Below, in pieces: positions 1-6,351 of a DNA stretch of 9,634 nt. This DNA comes from JBFJWU01 sp041623475 [NCBI: bacterium] (GTDB lineage Bacteria > J088). Position 1 is the stretch's first letter, and each line of letters starts with the position of its first letter. The notes below the pieces were generated by a model, which saw only the letters and a program-made list of their open reading frames with translations, had not been told where the DNA came from and did no database searches. The translations under genes and the position numbers were made by a program. The DNA is taken from positions 1-9,634 of the forward strand of contig JBFJWU010000108.1 in the NCBI GenBank assembly GCA_041623475.1. Reading direction: 5' to 3'.

Positions 1-69
1 GGCAGCTTGCGGCCGAACTGGAAAAACGAGTGCGGGGCGATCAGGACCACATACAGGGTGTCCAAATGA
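1..69 (+). CDS. Possible 3' end of an upstream gene (partial)
   Basis: Reading frame 1 is open from the window edge and stops with TGA at 67-69, overlapping the ATG of the next gene as ATGA, a common arrangement in a translationally coupled operon. The visible tail ends in IRTTYRVSK. Nineteen of the 22 sense codons end in G or C, which fits coding use in this GC-rich DNA. Against it, the tail contains the less common codons AGG (twice) and ACA, and frame 3 is also open across this stretch, running in frame into the oxidoreductase. Too little is visible to name a family. Confidence 0.4.
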   Translation, partial: GSLRPNWKNECGAIRTTYRVSK

Positions 70-1301
70 CCAGAATCGCAATTGTCGGTGCCGGTCCCAG
101 CGGGACGGTATTCTGCCTGGGACTGCTGGCTGCCGGTGTCGCGGCAGATGATATTGTCCTGCTGGATGCCGCAGAATTCCCGCGACAGAAACTCTGCGGT
201 GGCGGGGTAACGTGGCGGGGCACCGAAACTCTGGCAAAACTGCTGCCGGACCTGCAACCGGGGGCGAGGACAAACGGCCTGGAGTTCCAGGCTGGCCAGC
301 ATCACCTGCAGATTCGTGAGCCGGGTCCCCAGTGGCTTTTTGATCGCGCTGAACTGGATTCATCGCTGTTGGCTCGCTGCCGCGCGGCCGGTGTGACGAT
401 TCGTGAACAATTTCGGGTCAGCAGCTTGACTGCGACGCCCGGCGGGTGGTCGATTGAATCAGGATCCGGCTCCGAGAACGCTACCTGGGTCGTCGGCTGC
501 GACGGTGCAACCGGGGTGGTTCGGCGTCTGGCGGGGCTTCCCAGCGGCCGGATTGGTCGCCTGGTCGAAGGCATCTTTACCGCCGGTCACCGCGATCTTG
601 CAGCGGATCGACTTTATTTCTCATTCGATGCCATCGGTGCAGGGATCCCCGGCTACGGTTGGATTTTCCCGTACCCGAAACCCGGTGCCGAGGGGCTCTG
701 GAAGATCGGTGTGATGGATGGTCGCGGTGTTGTGCCCGGTCAGCAGCTGCGTGACTGGACCCGGCAGTACGCCGAACTAAACGGCTTTGTGCCGGCCGAG
801 GATCGCCTGGCAGGCTGGCCTGAGCACTATTTTTGCCGGCGGACGCGTTCGTCCACACGGCGATTGCTGCTGGTCGGCGAAGCCAATGGCATTGATCCGT
901 TGCTGGGTGAAGGCATTACGCCGGCCATCCATCACAGCCTGTACGCGGCACGACGGCTCCGACAGGCCCTGGACCGCGGCCAGGATCGTGTTCAGGGATT
1001 CGAGACCGGATTCTTACGGACAACCGAAGGGTGGAACCTTTATTTTCTGCAGGTCCTGGCAGATTTCCTGTACGGTCCCAATCCCGGACGCTGGCTGAAT
1101 ATGCTGTTTACGACGCCCAGCCTGGATCGACTGGCCCGGTCTGGAGCCGTTGCCTACGGTCGATTTTCCAGCCACGCAATACGCCTGACCAGTGTCCTGG
1201 CGGGAGAGGCCTTCAAACGATTGGGATTGCCCAGACCCGATTGGGACCCGGGCGAACCGGCGCCCCATGGGGCTATCGAACCGTCAATAACTCCTGGTTG
1301 A
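66..1301 (+). CDS. FAD-dependent oxidoreductase, geranylgeranyl reductase family
   Basis: This encodes a 411-residue flavoprotein. The N-terminus has a Rossmann dinucleotide-binding motif (IAIVGAGPSG, about residues 4-13) for the ADP part of FAD. The segment PRQKLCGGGV near residue 40 matches the K-x-CGGG signature of geranylgeranyl reductase-like flavoproteins. GCDGATGVVR near residue 145 is the second FAD/NAD(P)-contact motif, YGWIFPYP is the family's aromatic strand, and VGEANGIDPLLGEGI near residue 275 corresponds to the usual GDAAG...GEGI flavin-binding loop, with Glu in place of Asp. Family members reduce isoprenoid or other hydrophobic double bonds or act as monooxygenases; the substrate here cannot be told. 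The ATG at 66 is chosen because the Rossmann strand starts there and AGGGTG lies 5 bases upstream; an in-frame GTG at 30 is less likely. The 3' end overlaps the convergent lipoprotein gene by 29 bases. Confidence 0.85.
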   Translation: MTRIAIVGAGPSGTVFCLGLLAAGVAADDIVLLDAAEFPRQKLCGGGVTWRGTETLAKLLPDLQPGARTNGLEFQAGQHHLQIREPGPQWLFDRAELDSSLLARCRAAGVTIREQFRVSSLTATPGGWSIESGSGSENATWVVGCDGATGVVRRLAGLPSGRIGRLVEGIFTAGHRDLAADRLYFSFDAIGAGIPGYGWIFPYPKPGAEGLWKIGVMDGRGVVPGQQLRDWTRQYAELNGFVPAEDRLAGWPEHYFCRRTRSSTRRLLLVGEANGIDPLLGEGITPAIHHSLYAARRLRQALDRGQDRVQGFETGFLRTTEGWNLYFLQVLADFLYGPNPGRWLNMLFTTPSLDRLARSGAVAYGRFSSHAIRLTSVLAGEAFKRLGLPRPDWDPGEPAPHGAIEPSITPG

Positions 1302-2733
1302 CAGTTGGGTCAAGGATTCGCACGGTCCCGGCCTTGCGATCGATGCCGATGACGCGCTTTTCGGCCGACCGTTGCCAGTTGCTGAACATAATGGTCGTTG
1401 AGAAACCGGTCGCGCCATTTACCGTTTCAAAACTATAGATGTCGCCTGGGTCAGCGGGGTCGCTGCCGACCGAAATTGTAAACTCCAGCCCGGGAGATTC
1501 GAAACGGGCCCCGGGCAACACCGTACCCACAAACCCGCCGCGAACCGACTGAACGGTCCATCGCCCGACGGGGACGAGATCACCGGCGGTATTCGTGGGC
1601 AAGACCGGTGACCACGCCAGCGGCGCGATGGATGTGACCTGGTACGTGGCTTCGTCGGCAACCAGGCGATCACCGGTCGTGATCCGGTTTCCGAAGGGCA
1701 GGTCTGCCAGGGTTGTGCCCGACGTCACGGACAGATCTGTCCACGCATCGGGAACGCCAGCGAACTTGACCGTCCACGAATCATTCAACGTCCAACCCGG
1801 GCAGTCACTGCGGTCGCGGCGGACGACGGCAAGCGATGCATTGGACAGTCGCCCTTCGTCGACGAACGCCAATCCGTCAACGCGACTGCCGCTGTCGTTG
1901 TTGTCTATCTGGCAGAGAATGCCGGGCGTTGCACTGCCGACGACGCGCGAAAGCACCCCGTTTGTGCCCGACACCCACAAAATGTTGGGGTCGATCGGAT
2001 CGTATTTCAGCCTGGCTGGCGATGCCTCAAGCGGAATCCGGTAGCGGGTTCCGGGCCCGGTTACCGTTATGGCTGCGGTAACCAGCTGTCCCGATTGCAC
2101 CCACGCCAGGTTGGGGGACGACCAGGCCAGCAGGCGGCCCGCGCCGGTTACCGGTACCGACCAGGTATTTGTCCCGGAAACGGGGTCCCACCAGCCCAGC
2201 ACGTTGTCGGTGGACAACCAGGGGAAGCCTGCCGCTGTCACCTGTCCCGGAAAAACTGCATCAGATGCGGGCAAAGCCCACTGGCCGCGAACGCTGGTTG
2301 CGCTGGTACCACTGACAAAGGCCGGAAACCCATCGATGACGATAACCGTCGATGCCGTGGGCCGGGTGACCCAGCCAATTCCGGCGCCGGATACCGGGTC
2401 GACCACATTTGTTACCAGGCCACCGCCTTCGGCTGGAACGGCAATGACCACGGATTCACTGACGCGCCACCCCTGCGCCGCGGCATTGGGCCAGCCGCCA
2501 GGCGGTGGTTCAATGGGGGTTGTCGCCGCAAGGGCACCAAAGGTCGTGACCGGTACCAGTGCAGACTGGCCCCCATCAATCACCAGGACTTCGTCGTAGG
2601 CCGGCGGTCCAGCTTCTTCGACCAGGCCGGAAATCGATGTGAACACCAGGTCGGCAGCAGGGGGTGTATCTGAGCACCCGGCCGCCACGGCGACAAACAG
2701 GAACGAAAGAATCGTAATGGCCCGTTGGTTCAC
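1273..2733 (-). CDS. Predicted lipoprotein of unknown function, last gene of the yidC operon
   Basis: This encodes a 486-residue exported protein. It begins with a short positive n-region (MNQR), a hydrophobic stretch (ITILSFLFVAVAAG) and a lipobox-like VAAGC with the acylated Cys at residue 20. The +2 residue is Ser, compatible with outer-membrane sorting. The mature part is rich in Gly, Thr, Val, Trp and Pro and contains recurring short strands (for example WRVSESVVIAVP, STVIVIDGFPAFVSG), suggesting a beta-propeller or other all-beta fold; no catalytic motif is evident. The C-terminal 70 residues (FESPGLEFTISVG onward) look like a separate beta domain. The GTG start at 2733-2731 overlaps the TGA of the preceding gene (GTGA), and no Shine-Dalgarno sequence is visible, so translation is probably coupled. 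I do not recognise the family. The lipoprotein call is inference from the signal peptide. Confidence 0.75.
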   Translation of the reverse strand: MNQRAITILSFLFVAVAAGCSDTPPAADLVFTSISGLVEEAGPPAYDEVLVIDGGQSALVPVTTFGALAATTPIEPPPGGWPNAAAQGWRVSESVVIAVPAEGGGLVTNVVDPVSGAGIGWVTRPTASTVIVIDGFPAFVSGTSATSVRGQWALPASDAVFPGQVTAAGFPWLSTDNVLGWWDPVSGTNTWSVPVTGAGRLLAWSSPNLAWVQSGQLVTAAITVTGPGTRYRIPLEASPARLKYDPIDPNILWVSGTNGVLSRVVGSATPGILCQIDNNDSGSRVDGLAFVDEGRLSNASLAVVRRDRSDCPGWTLNDSWTVKFAGVPDAWTDLSVTSGTTLADLPFGNRITTGDRLVADEATYQVTSIAPLAWSPVLPTNTAGDLVPVGRWTVQSVRGGFVGTVLPGARFESPGLEFTISVGSDPADPGDIYSFETVNGATGFSTTIMFSNWQRSAEKRVIGIDRKAGTVRILDPTVNQELLTVR

Positions 2734-3701
2734 GGCGCCGACACAGTTGTCACGAGATTTTCAGCAAAGTCACTGACCCAGGCCATTCCTGCGCCGGCTG
2801 CCAGGCCAATTGGTCGGTCCAGCCCACTGCGAACCAGTGTCCAGTCGTTGTCCCGAACATAGACATCGCCGCTGCCGTCCGTGGCCCAGATGCGTCCGTC
2901 CGGCCCGGCACTCAGGCCCTCGGGCCGAAAGCCTACCTCGCTGGCATCGACGATCTCGCCGCTGCCGGCATCGATACGGGCAACCAGGGCTTTGCTGTAG
3001 TCGGAAATCCAGACCTGGCCTCCGGTAACGGCCAGGCCTCGTGTGCTGTAGTTGGTACCAACCCCGAGCGGAAAGACAGGGCTGGTCTGATCCAGCTGGT
3101 CGGCACTGACATATTGCAGATTTGACCCGCCGTCAAAGCCGAGCCAGATGCGCCGATTGGCGGAATCCCAGCCTCCGGCACCCAGTCGGGTCAACGAGGT
3201 CTGCAGTGCGGCTTCCAGATCACCGGATTCGCTGAACCAGCGAATTTCCGGACGGCCGTCGAGCGGCAGCCACGCTCCGATTCGTCGCTTGCCGGCAACA
3301 ACGAGCAGGTCCGACAGGCTTTCCTCGATCAGAAACCTGACTTCAAGGGTGCCTGGATCCAGGGCGGCGATATTGCCGTAACGTCGGCCGGCAACCCAGA
3401 GGACATCGTCGGTCAGGACCAGTGAACTGAAGTTTGCTTCAAATCCCTGCCGGACCGGAATCATGGCCGGATCGCGAACCTCGGCACCCGTGGGGTCGTG
3501 GACGGTCAAAAAGCCGCCGCAGAAAGATTCGTCCTGGTCACCGTGGGCGACGACCGCGTTGCCATCCGGCAGGACGGCAATGGCAGCCGGCCGTGCGCGA
3601 TCACCGCGAGCGGGAATGTTACAGTCAGGAGTAAAATTTGCCTGGCCACACGCTGTGCAGACAGCCGCGACGGCGAAGAGGATCCGTCCGGGGGTGCTCA
3701 A
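2730..3701 (-). CDS. Beta-propeller-like predicted lipoprotein downstream of yidC
   Basis: This encodes about 323 residues from a TTG at 3701-3699, which overlaps the yidC stop codon as TTGA. The product then starts with STPGRILFAVAAVCTACGQ, a plausible lipoprotein signal with acylated Cys near residue 17. An in-frame GTG at 3734 would add 11 residues inside yidC and spoil the short n-region, so it is second choice. The mature part shows repeated strand pairs with a Trp or Tyr plus Asp pattern, such as DDVLWVAGRRYG, GGQVWISDYS, DGRIWATDGSGDVYV and GMAWVSDFAENLV, like the blades of NHL, YVTN or streptogramin-lyase-type propellers. No catalytic residues can be assigned. Such proteins often act as binding scaffolds in the periplasm or outer membrane. 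The co-operonic position with yidC and a second lipoprotein suggests an envelope role; that is inference. Confidence 0.75.
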   Translation of the reverse strand: MSTPGRILFAVAAVCTACGQANFTPDCNIPARGDRARPAAIAVLPDGNAVVAHGDQDESFCGGFLTVHDPTGAEVRDPAMIPVRQGFEANFSSLVLTDDVLWVAGRRYGNIAALDPGTLEVRFLIEESLSDLLVVAGKRRIGAWLPLDGRPEIRWFSESGDLEAALQTSLTRLGAGGWDSANRRIWLGFDGGSNLQYVSADQLDQTSPVFPLGVGTNYSTRGLAVTGGQVWISDYSKALVARIDAGSGEIVDASEVGFRPEGLSAGPDGRIWATDGSGDVYVRDNDWTLVRSGLDRPIGLAAGAGMAWVSDFAENLVTTVSAP

Positions 3702-5335
3702 GCCTCTTTGTCCATTTGCTTGTGGATCCACCACTGCTGCCCGATGGTGACGACGTTATTTGTCAGCCAGTAGAGAACGAGGCCGCTGGGAAATCCGTAG
3801 AACATAAAGGTGAACAGGATCGGCATCATCATGAAAATCTTCTGCTGTGCCGGGTCAACCGTCGTCGGCGTCATCTTCTGCTGCAGGAACATGGTTCCAC
3901 CCATGACCAGCGGCAGGATCCGAATCGGCAGGTCAAACCCCGCGACGGCGAAGACAGCAAGTGTATCTGGTGCCGCCAGGTCCGTTACCCAGAACAGAAA
4001 CGGCGCCTGCCGCAGTTCAATGCTGACCAGCAGTGCGTAATACAGGGCCAGGAAAATCGGCAACTGCAGCAACATGGGCAGGCAACCACCGAGCGGATTG
4101 ACCCCTTCGGATCTGTACAGGTTCAGCATCTCCTGGTTCAGCCGCTGCGGGTCCTTTTTGTATTTCTTCTGAAGTTCATCGATCTTGGGCTTCATCTTCT
4201 GCATACCCTGCATGGACCGATAGCTTTTGCGGGTCAGCGGATAGAGCGCGACCTTGATCATGATGGTCAGCAGGATAATTGCCCAGCCGTAGTTACCTGT
4301 AACCCCTTCGAGCACGTGCATCAGGGACAGAAGCGGGCGACCCAGGAATGCGGTCCAGCCAAAGTCAATGGAATCCTGCAGGCCCTGGCCGATGCGGCGC
4401 AACATCACCAGTTCTTTTGGGCCACCGAATATTTCGACCTGGACTCGTTCGGCATCCGCCTGAGGCTGGATGGTGACATCCATCATCCCCAGCCCGGTGT
4501 CGGCATCCGGGTCGGGGCGCTCGGTGCGGATCTGGACACGCGCAGAATGGGGGGCCAGCAGCAAGGCACGCTCAAAATATTTCTTGTCCCAGCTGATCCA
4601 TTCAAATTTGCCATCCCACTGGTACTCACGTTCCAGGTCGTCGTGGCTGATCGATTCCATTTCGCCTGCACGCCGAAAGCGCAGGCCGGTGAACACATAA
4701 AGTGACGGATCGGGCGCGAGGAACTCGCTGGCGGTCAGGACAGGCTTGTGTTTGCCAAACTGGCCACCGTCTGGCGGCAGGAATGTAAACTCGACCCGGC
4801 TGTCCGGTTTTTGCCGCAACTGGACCCGATAGGCGCCGTCGGGCTGGTTCCAGATCGCCGACACTGTTCCACCCGAAGCCCCCAGGCTTTGGATGTCGTC
4901 CGGTTCGCCCAAGCCATCAAAGCCGAACCGGACACAGGGCTGTGGGCGTTTGGCGCACAGGTCAACGTGGTCGCCGGTCCCTTCAAGGTCCAGATTGTAA
5001 TCTTGCAGGGTCCACCGCGTGATCCGATTGCCCTCGATCGTTAACGCCAGTTCCTCGCCGTTAAACGATACCGGCTGCCAGTCCCGCAGTTGGTTTTCTT
5101 CTGCCTGCGGTTGTTCGGCTGCCTGCTCTGACGCCGCGACGCGGGTCGGGTCGCTGTCATCCGGCAGGCGGTCGGCGCTGCCCACCGCGGCAGGTTCCGG
5201 GGCCAGGTCCGGCCCTGCGGGCTCTGTGGCCTGTTGCTGCGGCGGCGGTTGCTGGGGCATAAACAGTGCCTGGTATCCGAACAGGATCACCATGCTCAGG
5301 GCAAATGCCAGCAACCATCGTTGTTCTTCACGCAT
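3698..5335 (-). CDS. yidC: Membrane protein insertase YidC
   Basis: This encodes 545 residues, close to the roughly 548 of the E. coli protein. YidC inserts inner-membrane proteins alone or with SecYEG and helps fold lipoprotein and respiratory subunits. Residues 7-26 form the first membrane segment, followed by a Pro/Gln-rich linker (MPQQPPPQQQ) and an acidic low-complexity region, then the large periplasmic P1 domain to about residue 335. The conserved C-terminal insertase core follows: YPLTRKSYRSM, the charged cytoplasmic coiled coil (MKPKIDELQKKYKKDPQR), SEGVNPLGGCLP, LPIFLALYYALL, QKMTP and FPSGLVLYWLTNN. The hydrophilic-groove position that is Arg in E. coli is Lys361 here, a conservative change. 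The ATG at 5335 is chosen over an ORF opening 20 codons upstream because MREEQRWLLAF is the normal YidC N-terminus. Its start overlaps the yidD end by 8 bases (ATGCGTGA), with no clear Shine-Dalgarno, so coupling to yidD is likely. Confidence 0.97.
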   Translation of the reverse strand: MREEQRWLLAFALSMVILFGYQALFMPQQPPPQQQATEPAGPDLAPEPAAVGSADRLPDDSDPTRVAASEQAAEQPQAEENQLRDWQPVSFNGEELALTIEGNRITRWTLQDYNLDLEGTGDHVDLCAKRPQPCVRFGFDGLGEPDDIQSLGASGGTVSAIWNQPDGAYRVQLRQKPDSRVEFTFLPPDGGQFGKHKPVLTASEFLAPDPSLYVFTGLRFRRAGEMESISHDDLEREYQWDGKFEWISWDKKYFERALLLAPHSARVQIRTERPDPDADTGLGMMDVTIQPQADAERVQVEIFGGPKELVMLRRIGQGLQDSIDFGWTAFLGRPLLSLMHVLEGVTGNYGWAIILLTIMIKVALYPLTRKSYRSMQGMQKMKPKIDELQKKYKKDPQRLNQEMLNLYRSEGVNPLGGCLPMLLQLPIFLALYYALLVSIELRQAPFLFWVTDLAAPDTLAVFAVAGFDLPIRILPLVMGGTMFLQQKMTPTTVDPAQQKIFMMMPILFTFMFYGFPSGLVLYWLTNNVVTIGQQWWIHKQMDKEA

Positions 5336-5579
5336 GGGCTTGTTCGCTTTCGCAGCAACTGCGGTTATCGGGAACGGGGTCCCAGCCAGTGCCACCCAAT
5401 GGATGGCAGCGGGCGATTCGTCGTAGCGCCAGCCACGTGCCGCGCCAGGGGCCCCAGGTCTGGATCGCCTGTTCCGCGTACTGGGAGCAGGTTGGCGTAA
5501 ACCGGCAGCGGGGTGGCAACGCCGGGCTGATTACCGCACGGTAGATCCGGATCAAGGTCAGCAGCAGCGAACGCATCAT
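5328..5579 (-). CDS. yidD: Membrane protein insertion efficiency factor YidD
   Basis: This encodes 83 residues, the usual size for the family. YidD is a small membrane-associated protein with an N-terminal amphipathic helix (MRSLLLTLIRIYRAVISP) that is thought to assist YidC-dependent insertion. The diagnostic cysteine motif is present as CRFTPTCSQYA (family form CRxxPSCSxYA), followed by AIQTWGPWRGTWLALRRIARC and HPLGGTGWDPVP, which match the family's GxxxGxxLxxxRxxRCxP..GGxDPVP pattern. The start overlaps the rnpA stop as ATGA, and two tandem ATG codons (5579 and 5576) are possible starts. GGAGAA ends 8 bases before the first ATG and is a good ribosome binding site. It sits, as in most bacteria, between rnpA and yidC. 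Confidence 0.95.
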   Translation of the reverse strand: MMRSLLLTLIRIYRAVISPALPPRCRFTPTCSQYAEQAIQTWGPWRGTWLALRRIARCHPLGGTGWDPVPDNRSCCESEQAHA

Positions 5580-5893
5580 ACCTGCACTTCTCCAAGCTCC
5601 GTCATGAAACTGTCCAGGTCACGTTCGACGGCCGCGAAACTGTCGGGCAGGCAATCAAACCGGGGGCTGACCAACAAATCGATTGCGGGCAGGCGATCCA
5701 GTCGCAGCCGAAACGCCTCGCGGATCCAGCGGCGAATCCGGTTGCGCGTCGGCGCATTGCCGACCTGCCTGGGTACGGCCATGCCCAGGCGAGCGACCCC
5801 GGCTGGACTGTTGGCAACCTTAATGCGCAATGAAGAATAGATGTGCATCCGACCTACTTTGCGTACACGGATAAAATCGGCACGCGACCGCAG
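5576..5893 (-). CDS. rnpA: Ribonuclease P protein component, probably from a non-canonical start
   Basis: RnpA is the protein cofactor of RNase P, which removes 5' leaders from pre-tRNAs. The core is clear: ARLGMAVPRQVGNAPTRNRI followed by RRWIREAFR contains the RNR motif and the left-handed-crossover helix of the family. The only standard start in frame is ATG at 5848, giving 90 residues that lack the N-terminal helix. Upstream, the same frame stays open and encodes LRSRADFIRVRKVGR, just what family N-termini look like, but no ATG, GTG or TTG occurs before the frame's upstream stop at 6074-6076. I place the start at CTG 5893-5891 because it precedes RSRADF and an AGGA (plus-strand 5903-5906) lies 9 bases upstream; this gives 105 residues. 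ATC at 5938, overlapping the rpmH end, would give 120, closest to the usual 119. Gene identity is firm; the start is inference. The stop overlaps yidD as ATGA. Confidence 0.9.
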   Translation of the reverse strand: MRSRADFIRVRKVGRMHIYSSLRIKVANSPAGVARLGMAVPRQVGNAPTRNRIRRWIREAFRLRLDRLPAIDLLVSPRFDCLPDSFAAVERDLDSFMTELGEVQV

Positions 5894-5902
5894 CGAGGCG
5901 GA

Positions 5903-5906
5903 TCCT
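5903..5906 (-). promoter_or_regulatory. Possible Shine-Dalgarno for a CTG start of rnpA
   Basis: The minus strand reads AGGA here, 9 bases upstream of the in-frame CTG at 5893-5891. It is short and could be chance. The competing canonical ATG at 5848 also has an AGG 4 bases upstream, so a shorter RnpA may be made as well or instead. Confidence 0.35.
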
Positions 5907-5927
5907 GGAAGCGTGTGCCTGTTCGGC

Positions 5928-6077
5928 TTACTTGCGATACGCGGTGGGCGCCAGCAGCGAACGGCCCTTGCGGCGCCGGGCTGAGAGAATGCGTTTGCCG
6001 GCGCTGGTCGCGTTGCGTTTGCGAAAACCGTGTTTACGCAGGCGTTTGCGATTGTGTGGTTGGAACGTGCGTTTCAT
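5928..6077 (-). CDS. rpmH: 50S ribosomal protein L34
   Basis: This encodes a 49-residue, extremely basic ribosomal protein that binds 23S rRNA in the large subunit. The N-terminus [20 protein letters not shown] is the family signature (MKRTFQPSxxKRxRxHGFR), followed by [20 protein letters not shown], matching the usual GRxVLxxRRxKGR segment. The C-terminal extension LLAPTAYRK makes it a few residues longer than the common 44-47. The ATG at 6077-6075 has GGAG 10 bases upstream. It is the first gene of a minus-strand operon with rnpA, yidD, yidC and two lipoproteins, and its last codons overlap the open frame of rnpA, which runs through rpmH in the +1 phase without any standard start codon. Confidence 0.96.
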   Translation of the reverse strand: MKRTFQPHNRKRLRKHGFRKRNATSAGKRILSARRRKGRSLLAPTAYRK

Positions 6078-6184
6078 CGCTGCAGTACTCCATCAGGTTC
6101 CGAACCGGGTCGCAGTCGCACCAACCGCTGCGCGGGTGCGCGATCTTTAAACCCGTAAAATCTGGTGAAAAAGTCGAAACAAAA

Positions 6185-6214
6185 ATTTTACCACCGAAAT
6201 CAGCCTGTTCGCAA
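6185..6214 (-). promoter_or_regulatory. Candidate sigma-70 promoter for rpmH operon
   Basis: On the minus strand, TTGCGA (6214-6209) and TAAAAT (6190-6185) are separated by 18 bases and lie in an AT-rich island. This would place transcription start near 6178 and leave a leader of about 100 bases before rpmH. The -35 match is only partial. Other weak combinations exist nearby (TTGACG at 6246-6241). Confidence 0.45.
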
Positions 6215-6251
6215 ACATTTTCAAGGTTTGGAATGCAGCGCGTCAAAAACA

Positions 6252-6281
6252 TTGACACAGCCACCCCCGATTGATTACAAT
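6252..6281 (+). promoter_or_regulatory. Strong sigma-70 promoter for the 417-residue hypothetical gene
   Basis: TTGACA (6252-6257) and TACAAT (6276-6281) with an 18-base spacer: the -35 is a perfect consensus and the -10 differs from TATAAT at one position. Transcription would begin near 6288, giving a leader of about 64 bases. It points away from rpmH, so 6078-6351 is a divergent promoter region. No convincing DnaA boxes or operator palindromes were seen there. Confidence 0.65.
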
Positions 6282-6351
6282 AATTGAGTCTTCAGCCTCC
6301 TGAGGTGGGTGGCGCGAGGCGGGAACACTTTTCACCGGACATTCATAGATT

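Noticed and set aside
4253-4255. Loss of the conserved groove arginine in YidC
   Set aside because: The position is Lys361, a conservative positive residue that I recall in other proteobacterial YidC proteins, so it is not evidence of a defect.
3638-4705. A 355-codon plus-strand open frame antisense to yidC
   Set aside because: It mirrors yidC codon for codon, has an odd composition (very rich in Gln, His, Arg and Asp) and no family-like motifs. The minus-strand YidC is certain, so this is a shadow frame of GC-rich DNA.
5843-6274. Plus-strand open frame across rnpA and rpmH
   Set aside because: It is antisense to the clear L34 and RnpA genes, and its Cys/Arg-rich composition is typical of shadow frames.
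6078-6351. Replication origin next to rpmH
   Set aside because: The location is classical and locally AT-rich, but I found only poor DnaA-box-like words (for example CTTTTCACC) with two or more mismatches, no box cluster, and no adjacent dnaA.
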